The translations under genes and the position numbers were made by a program. From DASPJR01 sp035628505 (lineage in GTDB: Bacteria; Planctomycetota; SZUA-567; H5-PLA8), in the NCBI GenBank assembly GCA_035628505.1, contig DASPJR010000038.1, positions 62,001 through 126,000 on the forward strand: 64,000 bases of DNA, read 5' to 3'. Shown here one piece after another: positions 16,889-24,397 of this stretch. A model generated the notes under the pieces. The model was given only the letters and a program-made list of their open reading frames with translations. It ran no database searches and was not told the origin of the DNA. Numbering within the stretch: the stretch's first letter is position 1; the number at the start of each line of letters is the position of its first letter.

Positions 16889-16974
16889 CTCTTTTTTACA
16901 TGCCTCAGCAGAATTAGTGGAATTATCACGGGTGCGGAATCCGTTTTGTTAAACGCACACCACTGGAGGCTAGG

Positions 16975-17313
16975 ATGATGCGGATCGGCAGTGTTAAGCG
17001 ATATCGAATGAATCGCGTCCACGCGCGGGCGTTGCCCGCCTATCACTTCCAGGAAGCGTTAGGGCATCTGAGCGGAAATATCGTTGGAGCTGAGGCTTGG
17101 GCCTTGGGGGAATCGGGCGAGCCGCTGACCGAGCGCGCCTTTGAGGTCTTTTTTTCAGAGACCGAACACGAAGCGATAATCTGTTCAGGGAATAAAGGCG
17201 TGGCTACGGCGGCTGAAAGCCTGGAGGATGCCATCGAGCGCTTCCTGGGAATCAACAAAAAATTCATCTCCGCCGAGGTTAACGACCCGGTTGCCGGCGC
17301 CACCAATGGGTAA
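16975..17313 (+). CDS. Small unknown protein
   Basis: A 112-residue protein with a good ribosome-binding site (GGAGG 16965-16969, five bases before ATG 16975). It has a basic N-terminus (MMRIGSVKRYRMNRVHAR), no signal peptide and no membrane segment. I do not recognise a family. It follows the STAS-like gene by 86 bp in the same direction. Confidence 0.6.
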   Translation: MMRIGSVKRYRMNRVHARALPAYHFQEALGHLSGNIVGAEAWALGESGEPLTERAFEVFFSETEHEAIICSGNKGVATAAESLEDAIERFLGINKKFISAEVNDPVAGATNG

Positions 17314-17439
17314 GGTGTTGTAGCGCCTGAGTGTCATCCGGCGCTGAATGCCACAGCTTTTTTCAGACTGGCAAATAAAGTTGCGACAGTTCCTTGAAAA
17401 ATTTTCGATCCCGCAGCTGGCATCCTGTACCATTTGTTC

Positions 17440-18216
17440 ATGCATCCGGAACGGGAAGCGAACAAAGTCTTGCGCTCGCCGTCGTTGACCACGCTTGGTT
17501 TCCTCTTTATCGTTCCACTGCTTCTGCTTGCCGCGGCAATCTTCGTCAGAAAACCAGCCGGTTCGTCCAGTCTCCGCCCTGACGCTGCAGGCAAGTCACT
17601 GAAGGTTGTGCTGCTTGCCGATCGCCCGTGGTTTGGCGTGCGCGACCGAATCACCGGAAAGTTCCAACTGGAAGGCGGCGCGGTCAATGGCTCACGCGTT
17701 CGCCTCACGCTGAGTTCACCAAAAGGTGACGTGCTGCAGAAAATCGAAGCGACAGCCGGCATGGATGGCAGGGGCGAGTTCGATTTCGAGTCGCTGCCAG
17801 AGGACCGCCTCGAAGCGGCAGGCGGCGCATACCGCGTATGCCTGGACCTGAGTGATGCGGACGGAACTGCAGCATCGGGGAGCCTGCCGGTGTACATTGG
17901 CGAGAGCCCCGTCATTGTTGAGGCCCACCCGGAAGGCGGCCGGCTCGTGCGCGGGCTTGAGAATCGTATCCGGTTCCTGGCGCGGCTTCGCGACGGCACG
18001 CCGAGCGCGACGCGGCTGCGCATTCAGCGCAGCACCGTGTCCGATCAGCACAACGCAGCCGATCTGATGACGGACGAGAATGGCACGGCTGTCTGGCAAA
18101 TAGCCAATCCTCAACCGCCGCACGAAGTTTTTGAAGTCTTCACCGATTTTAAAGACGCCCGGCCGCAGCAGATTGTGCTCCCGGTTCGCGAGCAGCATGC
18201 GAGCGAGAATAAGTGA
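17440..18216 (+). CDS. Unknown membrane-anchored protein with beta-rich (MG2/Ig-like) domain
   Basis: A 258-residue protein. ATG 17440 is used; an in-frame TTG at 17434 is less likely. One membrane anchor is present at residues 17-40 (LTTLGFLFIVPLLLLAAAIFV). The exported part has alternating strands, including VVLLADRPWFGVRDRITGKFQLEGG and SRVRLTLSSPKGDVLQKIEA in two neighbouring segments. The pattern 'D+P-x-Y/F-x-x-x-D/R' followed by 'G-x-F' resembles the MG2 domains of alpha-2-macroglobulins, but the family is not certain. It ends 39 bp before the M48 protease gene and may be co-expressed with it. Confidence 0.6.
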   Translation: MHPEREANKVLRSPSLTTLGFLFIVPLLLLAAAIFVRKPAGSSSLRPDAAGKSLKVVLLADRPWFGVRDRITGKFQLEGGAVNGSRVRLTLSSPKGDVLQKIEATAGMDGRGEFDFESLPEDRLEAAGGAYRVCLDLSDADGTAASGSLPVYIGESPVIVEAHPEGGRLVRGLENRIRFLARLRDGTPSATRLRIQRSTVSDQHNAADLMTDENGTAVWQIANPQPPHEVFEVFTDFKDARPQQIVLPVREQHASENK

Positions 18217-18254
18217 ACGATTGCAATTCCTGCCTTCGACCATAACGTAACGGT

Positions 18255-19505
18255 ATGGGCGAGCACGAAATTTTTCTTTATGCCTTCCTCGGTTTCATGT
18301 CTCTGCGCTTCCTCGTTGAGCGCACGCTGGCCGTGCTGAATGCAAGTTATGTCGCCTCACGGCGAGGGCAGATTCCTGACACACTGAAGGATGTGATTTC
18401 GGCGGAAAACTACGAGCGCAGCATCGATTACGCGCTCGCGCGCACGCGCTTTGGCCACGTCGCCGCACTATGGGACGTGGGCATCACGCTGCTCTTCGTT
18501 TTCTCTCCGATCCTGATGGGCTTTAATGCGGTGCTGCGGATGTTTGAATTGCCGGAGCTCACGTTTGGCGTGCTGCTGATCCTCTGGTTCAGCATCGCCA
18601 ATTCATTGATGCATCTGCCGCTGCAGATCTACAGCACCTTCTGGCTCGAAGAGCGCTTCGGCTTCAACAAAACGACGTGGGGCACGTTCTGGCTCGATAA
18701 ACTGAAAGGCCTGCTGGTCTCGCTGGTGCTCGGCGTGCCGTTTCTCTACGCGTTGCTGGCAGTCGTCAATTCCGGCTGGCCGCTCTGGTGGCTGTGGGCG
18801 GGGCTGTTTATCATTGCGTTTCAATTTCTGATGATGATTCTCTTCCCGCTCGTCATCGCGCCGCTCTTTAATAAATTCACGCCGCTGCAGGAAGGCGAGC
18901 TTAAATCCGAGCTGGAAGCGCTCGCGAAAAAGTGCGCGTTCGAGACTAACGGCATCTTCGTCGTGGATGGCTCGCGCCGCTCGGCACACTCGAACGCGTA
19001 CTTCACGGGCATTGGCAAATCAAAGCGCATCGTTCTGTTCGACACACTTATCCAGCAGCTCAACGTTCCCGAACTGGCGGCGGTGCTCGCTCACGAGATC
19101 GGGCATTACAAACGTAAGCACATCGTCAAGATGCTGATTCTCTCGTCGGTGCTGACGATCGGCGGAGTTTATCTGCTCAGCCTGATGATCGACTGGCACC
19201 CTCTCTTTCAAGCCTTTTCAATCGCGATGCCCGATACGGCGATGGGCCTGATCCTGTTCAGCATTGTCATCGGCGATTTTACCTTCTGGGTCGGCCCGCT
19301 GTTCCACAAGCTCTCGCGCAAGCACGAATACGAAGCCGACGCCTACGCACGCGAGGCCGTCGGCGACCACACGCCTCTGGAAGGCGCGCTCCTGAAGCTC
19401 TTCGAGAAAAACCTGGCGACGCTCACGCCTCATCCCGCCTACAGCGCCTGGCACTACTCGCACCCCACGCTGCTTGAACGGCTCAAGGCGCTACGGGGTT
19501 TGTAG
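18255..19505 (+). CDS. M48 family integral-membrane zinc protease (Ste24/CAAX type)
   Basis: A 416-residue protease with multiple membrane segments at the N-terminal half, including the M48 N-terminal domain. The zinc site is HEIGH (H280, E281, H284) and the third ligand Glu sits in KHEYEADAYA near residue 358. Length and the order of parts match Ste24/CAAX prenyl protease 1, including the 'NAYFTG' and 'SRxHEYEAD' elements. Bacterial members are thought to act in membrane protein quality control; there is no prenylation substrate evidence here. The stop TAG is overlapped by the start of a CACGCAAAGACGC repeat. Confidence 0.92.
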   Translation: MGEHEIFLYAFLGFMSLRFLVERTLAVLNASYVASRRGQIPDTLKDVISAENYERSIDYALARTRFGHVAALWDVGITLLFVFSPILMGFNAVLRMFELPELTFGVLLILWFSIANSLMHLPLQIYSTFWLEERFGFNKTTWGTFWLDKLKGLLVSLVLGVPFLYALLAVVNSGWPLWWLWAGLFIIAFQFLMMILFPLVIAPLFNKFTPLQEGELKSELEALAKKCAFETNGIFVVDGSRRSAHSNAYFTGIGKSKRIVLFDTLIQQLNVPELAAVLAHEIGHYKRKHIVKMLILSSVLTIGGVYLLSLMIDWHPLFQAFSIAMPDTAMGLILFSIVIGDFTFWVGPLFHKLSRKHEYEADAYAREAVGDHTPLEGALLKLFEKNLATLTPHPAYSAWHYSHPTLLERLKALRGL

Positions 19506-19533
19506 CTCACGCAAAGACGCAAAGGCGCTAAGA
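19504..19533 (+). repeat. CACGCAAAGACGC repeat overlapping the M48 gene stop
   Basis: AGCTCACGCAAAGACGCAAA then GGCGCTAAGAAA. Its first bases are shared with the TAG stop codon of the protease gene. Same orientation relative to the gene as at trmB and the HTH gene. Confidence 0.75.
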
Positions 19534-19834
19534 AACGCGCGGTGGGTGGCCCAGACGACGCAGTCGTCTGGGCGCGTCAGCGCAAGAGGTTACTCCCTGC
19601 GCGTTCCCAGTAGAAAACGCACGGAAACTCGGAATCTGAGTGTGGTAAAAAGTTTTTAGAAAAAATTCCCGACAAATCGCGATAGCAAATCGTCTTAGTA
19701 TAAGAGTGAGGGCAGGTGTAAAGTTTTGGCGGTCTACCCTGGACCCTCAACCCTGGACCCTCAACCCTGGACCCTCAACCCTGAACCCTAGACCCTGTTC
19801 TTAGCGCCTTTGCGCCTTTGCGCCTTTGCGTGAG
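19506..19834. other. Repeat-filled intergenic region without genes
   Basis: No gene is visible in this convergent gap. It holds the CACGCAAAGACGC copy at 19504, a perfect palindrome CCCAGACGAC/GTCGTCTGGG with loop GCA at 19552-19574 (a possible bidirectional stem but without a T-run), an A+T-rich stretch, the 14-bp tandem array at 19736-19797 and an inverted repeat copy at 19799-19837. Confidence 0.7.
19736..19797 (+). repeat. 14-bp tandem repeat CCCTGGACCCTCAA
   Basis: More than four units of ACCCTGGACCCTCAA type, the last ones degenerating to CCCTGAACCCTAGACCCTG. The unit is not coding and lies just past the repeat that ends the HTH gene. Confidence 0.85.
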
Positions 19835-19837
19835 CTA
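19799..19837 (-). repeat. CACGCAAAG repeat overlapping the HTH gene stop
   Basis: Read on the minus strand: TAGCTCACGCAAAGGCGCAA then two more AAGGCGC units. The leading TAG is the stop codon of the HTH gene. Confidence 0.75.
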
Positions 19838-21328
19838 GTTCGTCGCACCCAGCCGCCGAGCGGCTTCCAGCAGGCGCTTGGCCATTCGCGGGCGCTTGCC
19901 GGCTTCGGCCATTGAGATCGCGGCCTGCGTGACGTTCAGTTTCTTGGCGAGCTCGGCCTGCTGAAGGCCGAGGCTCTGCCGCACTTTTCGCAGCAGCTCG
20001 CCTGGCTCGGGCGGGCGGCCGCTGGAATCGATTCCCGGCAGAAGCGGCTGGCTGTTGCGCGTCGAACGCGCGGCGCTGGTTTGAACAAAACTTTCCAGGT
20101 TTGAGCGCGTTTCGAGCGTGGCCTGCTCGGCTTTCTTGAGCAGATCGCGCAGGAACTGCGGCGGCTCGACCTGCCACATCTCTTCCATCGGTTCGCGCGG
20201 CAGATCGTTGCCGCCAGGCTTGAGCTCCAGTTGTGCGCGCAGCTTGCGCGGCGGCCCCTCACCGGGTCTCGGAACTTTAGCGGTGCCTGGCGGAAGCGGC
20301 GTCTGCGGCGCCGCGACATAGCGGTAGCGAGAGGTCTCGAAGCTGCTGATATAACCCTGCTCGACCATGTGCCGCAGCGTGTTTTCGAGCCGCTCAAGAT
20401 GTTCAAAGCGCGTGTATTCGTCTTCGGCAATGCCCGCCATGCGCAGGAACGCGCGCGCGCTCAGCTGCAGCGGCTGGCAGCCGTTCATGCGGAACTTTAT
20501 GGGAAGATGAACGCCGAGCGTCAGCGTCAGTCCGTGCGTGCGGGCATTTTCGCGCGAGAGCTTGCGCAGCTGATGCGTGTACTGATAGCGCAGTTCGTTG
20601 CTGCCTTCGGCGGCGGCGCTGAACAGATGGGGATTGAAGCGCAGGAAAATCTTTTCGTTCGTGGTGATGCGCTCTTTGAGTTTCTCGCCGTCGGCGACAG
20701 TTTCTTCCCACGCTTCGGCGGAGGCCTCATCCAGCAGCAGCCGGATTTTCAGCGTCGCGCCACGCCGGGCGCCAAAACGCGTTTCCTGCACGATTGTCAG
20801 CGAGCAGAGCAGTGTAACAATCTCGCGCGCTTCTCTTAAGTGCTTGGCGGTGTGATAGCCCTTGCCGTTTACGCGGTTGGAGCGCGAGTAACCCAGAATA
20901 TCCAGGTGGCGGCTGGCATCGAAGATAAACGCGCCAGGCTGGCCGCCTGAGACGCTCGCTTCTTCGGCGGCGATCATCACGCCGAGCAGATGCTTTAATC
21001 CCGTTGGGCCGAACTGGCGTTTAATCAGCAAACTCAGTTCGCCTTCGCCCCACATCGGATCGTCATCGAAAAGGGTGAGGCTGGTCTTGGCCTGCGTCTC
21101 GCGCCCGGAGTGAACGATATACGTCCGCACGTGCGAGCGGCGGTCTTTGCCGGCCTTGGGATCATCCGAGAGAATCGCCGCCAGATCAGCGCGGCGCGCC
21201 AGGCCGGAGAAGACGGGCATCAGTCCAAGAAAGAGCGCAGTGGATGGCAGCCGGAAAGTCTCGTCCGCGGAAACGGAAGTCGGCGCCGGGTTCGGCGCGG
21301 AAAGCTCGCCTGGCTGGTTTGCTGTCAT
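19835..21328 (-). CDS. Unknown protein with C-terminal XRE-type HTH, possibly Rep/TrfA-like
   Basis: A 497-residue cytoplasmic protein I cannot assign firmly. The last 55 residues are a clear XRE/Cro helix-turn-helix (LLRKVRQSLGLQQAELAKKL followed by NVTQAAISMAEAG). The first 350 residues have a layout like two winged helices of plasmid initiators such as TrfA: FDASRHLDILGYSRSNRVN, a helix-rich LCSLTIVQET segment, KIFLRFNPHLFS, then LQLSARAFLRMAGI and HLERLENTLRHMVEQGYI. A disordered, Pro-rich linker (about 350-440) connects them. It lies next to rarA on the same strand. DNA binding is well supported by the HTH; an initiator-like role is a guess. Its stop codon lies within a dispersed repeat. 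Confidence 0.55.
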   Translation of the reverse strand: MTANQPGELSAPNPAPTSVSADETFRLPSTALFLGLMPVFSGLARRADLAAILSDDPKAGKDRRSHVRTYIVHSGRETQAKTSLTLFDDDPMWGEGELSLLIKRQFGPTGLKHLLGVMIAAEEASVSGGQPGAFIFDASRHLDILGYSRSNRVNGKGYHTAKHLREAREIVTLLCSLTIVQETRFGARRGATLKIRLLLDEASAEAWEETVADGEKLKERITTNEKIFLRFNPHLFSAAAEGSNELRYQYTHQLRKLSRENARTHGLTLTLGVHLPIKFRMNGCQPLQLSARAFLRMAGIAEDEYTRFEHLERLENTLRHMVEQGYISSFETSRYRYVAAPQTPLPPGTAKVPRPGEGPPRKLRAQLELKPGGNDLPREPMEEMWQVEPPQFLRDLLKKAEQATLETRSNLESFVQTSAARSTRNSQPLLPGIDSSGRPPEPGELLRKVRQSLGLQQAELAKKLNVTQAAISMAEAGKRPRMAKRLLEAARRLGATN

Positions 21329-21375
21329 ACTGTGATATTAACATAACACTTCGCGCGTGCGAAGAGTTTTCGGCG

Positions 21376-21523
21376 CTGTTCCTTCTCCCCTCTGGGGAGA
21401 AGGCCGAGCGAGCGCAGCGAGACTGGGATGAGGGGTAACCGTCTCTTGCAAGAAGCCGTTACCCCTCACCCGGCACTCGCTGCGCTCGTGTCCGCCCTCT
21501 CCCCAGAGGGGAGAGGGATTCAG
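21376..21523. repeat. Long inverted repeat, about 57-bp arms
   Basis: The left arm begins CTTCTCCCCTCTGGGGAGAA and ends GGATGAGGGGTAAC near 21439; the right arm begins GTTACCCCTCACCCGGCACT near 21460 and ends CCCCAGAGGGGAGAGGG. Each arm itself ends in a small hairpin (CCCTCT/AGAGGG). The whole could fold as a cruciform between the HTH gene start and the rarA stop. The arms belong to the family found at 2460-2514. Confidence 0.85.
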
Positions 21524-22935
21524 CCGTCCCGCAGCTTCTGCTTTATGCGCTCAAAATACTCCAGCCGTTTGATCACGTCCTTTTCGAAGCCCAGCGTGCC
21601 GGGCTCGTAGAATTTGCGGCCCTCGAGGCCCTCCGGCATGGCTTCCTGCGGCGAGACTTTGTCGGGCCAGTTGTGGTCGTACTGATAGCCCTTGCCGTAA
21701 TCGAGCGCCTTCATTAAAGGCGTCGGCGCATTGCGAAGATGCAGCGGAACTGGCAGCGGCCCGGTCGCTTCGACTTCGGCTTTCGCCGCCCTGATCGCGT
21801 TATAGATCGTGTTCGATTTGGGCGCGACACAGAGATAAACGGTGGCCTGCGCGAGCGCCGTGTCGCACTCGGGATAACCAATGAATTCAACGGCCTGCTT
21901 TGCGGCCAGCGCCTGAATCACCGCCTGCGGGTCAGCCATGCCGATGTCTTCGCTCGCCGCACGCACCAGCCGGCGCGCGATGAACATGGGGTCCTCGCCG
22001 CCGACGATCATGCGGGCAAGATAATAAAGCGCTGCATCCGGATCGGAGTGGCGGATCGATTTATGCAAAGCGCTGATCAGGTTGTAATGCTCTTCACCCG
22101 ACTGGTCATAAAGAATCGTATTGCGCTGCAGCGCTTCCTGTGCGAGTTCAACGGAGATGACGCGCTGCGTCTTGGACGGGTCGGCCGGATCGGGCACCTC
22201 GGGAGCAACAAGCGCCGCGAGTTCCAGCGCGTTCAGCGCGCTGCGCGCGTCGCCGCCGGCAAGCTGCGCGAGTTTGTCGCGCGATTCAGCAGGCAGCACG
22301 AGCCCTCGTCCGCCCAGGCCGCGATCGGCGTCGGACATGGCGCGGTCCAAAAGCTGGCGGATGTCTTCTTCGGTCAGATGCTTGAGCACGAAAACGCGGC
22401 TGCGCGACAACAGCGCGCTGTTCACTTCAAACGAGGGATTCTCAGTCGTCGCGCCGAGAAGCGCAAGCGTTCCATCTTCAACCGCCGGCAGGAAAGCGTC
22501 CTGCTGGGCTTTATTGAAGCGGTGAATTTCGTCGACGAACAAGACGGTGCGGCGCTGCTCAAACGAAAGCCTCTCCCGCGCCGCGGCGATCGCTTCGCGC
22601 GCTTCCTTCACACCGCTGCTGACGGCGGAAAACATTTCGAAATGCGCGTTGGCCGCCTTTGCAACCAGGAATGCGAGCGTTGTTTTTCCGGTGCCTGGCG
22701 GGCCCCAGAAGATCAGCGACGGCAGAGGCTTGAGAGTGTGCGAGCCGGACGCTTTGGCTTTCTGCTCTTCTTCGTAAATGCGGCGCAGGATTTTTCCCGG
22801 CCCGAGAATGTCCTGCTGCCCGACGTATTCATCGAGCGTTCGTGGCCGCATGCGCTCGGCCAGCGGAGCGCCCTGTTTTTTGACATTCTGCGCGGCGGCG
22901 GCGAAAAGATCAGCGGATCCCCGAGGCTTGCTCAT
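21520..22935 (-). CDS. rarA: Replication-associated recombination protein A (MgsA/RarA AAA+ ATPase)
   Basis: A 471-residue AAA+ ATPase related to clamp loaders, which acts at stalled replication forks. Walker A is GPPGTGKT at 78-85, Walker B LFVDEIHRFN at 132-141, sensor 1 LLGATTENPSFEVN follows, then an arginine-finger region LLSRSRVFVL. The C-terminal part has the tetramerisation domain with 'RHSDPDAALYYLARMI' and 'EDPMFIARRLVRAASEDIG', both highly conserved in RarA. Length is normal. An adjacent long inverted repeat sits at the 3' end. Confidence 0.95.
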   Translation of the reverse strand: MSKPRGSADLFAAAAQNVKKQGAPLAERMRPRTLDEYVGQQDILGPGKILRRIYEEEQKAKASGSHTLKPLPSLIFWGPPGTGKTTLAFLVAKAANAHFEMFSAVSSGVKEAREAIAAARERLSFEQRRTVLFVDEIHRFNKAQQDAFLPAVEDGTLALLGATTENPSFEVNSALLSRSRVFVLKHLTEEDIRQLLDRAMSDADRGLGGRGLVLPAESRDKLAQLAGGDARSALNALELAALVAPEVPDPADPSKTQRVISVELAQEALQRNTILYDQSGEEHYNLISALHKSIRHSDPDAALYYLARMIVGGEDPMFIARRLVRAASEDIGMADPQAVIQALAAKQAVEFIGYPECDTALAQATVYLCVAPKSNTIYNAIRAAKAEVEATGPLPVPLHLRNAPTPLMKALDYGKGYQYDHNWPDKVSPQEAMPEGLEGRKFYEPGTLGFEKDVIKRLEYFERIKQKLRDG

Positions 22936-22992
22936 GCGAGTATTTAACCACTTACCGCCGCGACATAAAGCAGTGATTGGAGAAGATGCGTT

Positions 22993-24174
22993 TTAGTGCG
23001 CCATCTCCGCAGCAACGGTACGGTTAGCAGGCGCTGCGTTAAGAACAGTGTTCATGCGATGCTGCGCTAAAATGTCGTAAGGTTTCCAGCACCAATGCGG
23101 CTGATTGGCTTTACGCATCAGCTGCGGGAGCGTTTTGATGCGCTTGCGCTGAAACGTAAGCATGCTGCGGAAATCGAGCCATTCTTCGCGCTGCGGCCAG
23201 AGACGCGTCGTGAGGGGCTCGGCCAGGAGCCGCAGCGAGCTCATCAGGTAGACCCGGTATACCACGGGCGCCAGCAGCAGTGTTTTGTCGCACCGCATCG
23301 CGCGGCTGAGCCAGGGCAAGGCTCCCCGCACATTGCTGGAGAGATAGGCTTTGCTCATCAGGTAGAGATAGAAATAACTCTGTGACCAGCGCAGCAGGTC
23401 GTCGGGGATTTCGGGATGGCGCGTCTTAATGTCCTCGACAATCAGATCATACGATTTGCCCATGACGGAAACATTGGCCGACATGCTTCCGCGAATCTGC
23501 CGATAGCCGACCAGGAATTCAGGTACGAGGCCGAATGCGTAGCGCTCGGCAACGCGCAGGGTGATGTCCCAGTCCTCACAGCCTTGCGCGTTCTGCGCGT
23601 GCAGGTTGCAGTCGTATCCGCCGATCTCTTCGAGCACACTACGGCGGAAGAGCGGGACGCTGGCGTTGCCGATGAAGTTGCGCAGTATCAACGCGGGATA
23701 AACATGGCCTTCGATCTTCCAGTTCGCGCAAGACCCCAGCAGCCTGGACGTCTCTGAAATGGCCGTAGACCAGCCATAGACCAGACCCAGCGGAGTTCGT
23801 GATTCGAGGAAACACTTCACCTGTTTTTCAATTTTGTGCGGGTACCAGATGTCGTCGGCGTCCACGGGCGCAATGAATTCGCCGCGCGACTGGGATATGG
23901 CAAGATTCCGGGCCACGGCGACTCCGCTGTTACGCTGCCTGAGGACACGCACGCGGGAATCCCGCTGGGCGAAAGATTCTGCGATGGCGACGGTGTTGTC
24001 TTTCGAACCGTCATCGACCACGAGAACTTCAAGCTCGCGGTAAGTCTGAGCCAGCACCGCGCGCAGTGTTTCAGCAAGGAAGCGCTCGGCGTTAAATGCC
24101 GGAATGATAACCGATACAAGAGGTGGGAACGATTCGGCAGTGCGCTGCTCAAAATAAACAGGAAAACGCGGCAT
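22993..24174 (-). CDS. Family 2 glycosyltransferase
   Basis: A 393-residue glycosyltransferase with a GT-A fold. The N-terminal nucleotide-sugar domain shows PLVSVIIPAFNAERFLAETL, VLVVDDGSKDNTV and the DXD site in PVDADDIW (about residue 102). A later ED acid motif is QGCEDWDITLRVAE. The C-terminal third is helical with basic residues and no membrane anchor. It probably adds a sugar to a surface polysaccharide or glycolipid; no other polysaccharide genes are close by. It starts 58 bp beyond rarA on the other side, in the same direction. Confidence 0.88.
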   Translation of the reverse strand: MPRFPVYFEQRTAESFPPLVSVIIPAFNAERFLAETLRAVLAQTYRELEVLVVDDGSKDNTVAIAESFAQRDSRVRVLRQRNSGVAVARNLAISQSRGEFIAPVDADDIWYPHKIEKQVKCFLESRTPLGLVYGWSTAISETSRLLGSCANWKIEGHVYPALILRNFIGNASVPLFRRSVLEEIGGYDCNLHAQNAQGCEDWDITLRVAERYAFGLVPEFLVGYRQIRGSMSANVSVMGKSYDLIVEDIKTRHPEIPDDLLRWSQSYFYLYLMSKAYLSSNVRGALPWLSRAMRCDKTLLLAPVVYRVYLMSSLRLLAEPLTTRLWPQREEWLDFRSMLTFQRKRIKTLPQLMRKANQPHWCWKPYDILAQHRMNTVLNAAPANRTVAAEMAH

Positions 24175-24335
24175 TGTATGTATCCCATAGCGAGCGCTGC
24201 GAAGGAACGGCCTTCGGCCAGCGGGGGCTGAGGGAAGCTCAAATGTTGTGCCCGCGTACTAACGCCGAGGCCGCCTGACTTTACACGCGCACATGGTGCA
24301 AGACTTTACGTTCAGCATTTTCGCTTCGCGGCTGC

Positions 24336-24374
24336 GAGTAACAAAACAGCCGCACGGATTGCCGGTGCGGCTGT
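24336..24374 (-). terminator. Intrinsic terminator downstream of the DUF3352-like gene
   Basis: Stem ACAGCCGCAC (24346-24355) with GTGCGGCTGT (24365-24374), loop of nine bases. Read on the minus strand the stem is followed by TTTTGTTACT. It lies 24 bp after the stop of the gene at 24398-26323. Confidence 0.85.
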
Positions 24375-24397
24375 TGAGACGGGGGATGAAACGCCGG

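Noticed and set aside
19552..19574. Palindrome CCCAGACGAC/GTCGTCTGGG as an intrinsic terminator
   Set aside because: The stem is strong but no T-run follows on either strand, so it is noted only as part of the repeat region.
10377..19837. CACGCAAAGACGC copies as a CRISPR array
   Set aside because: Copies are scattered over 9 kb in both orientations, without regular spacers or cas genes.
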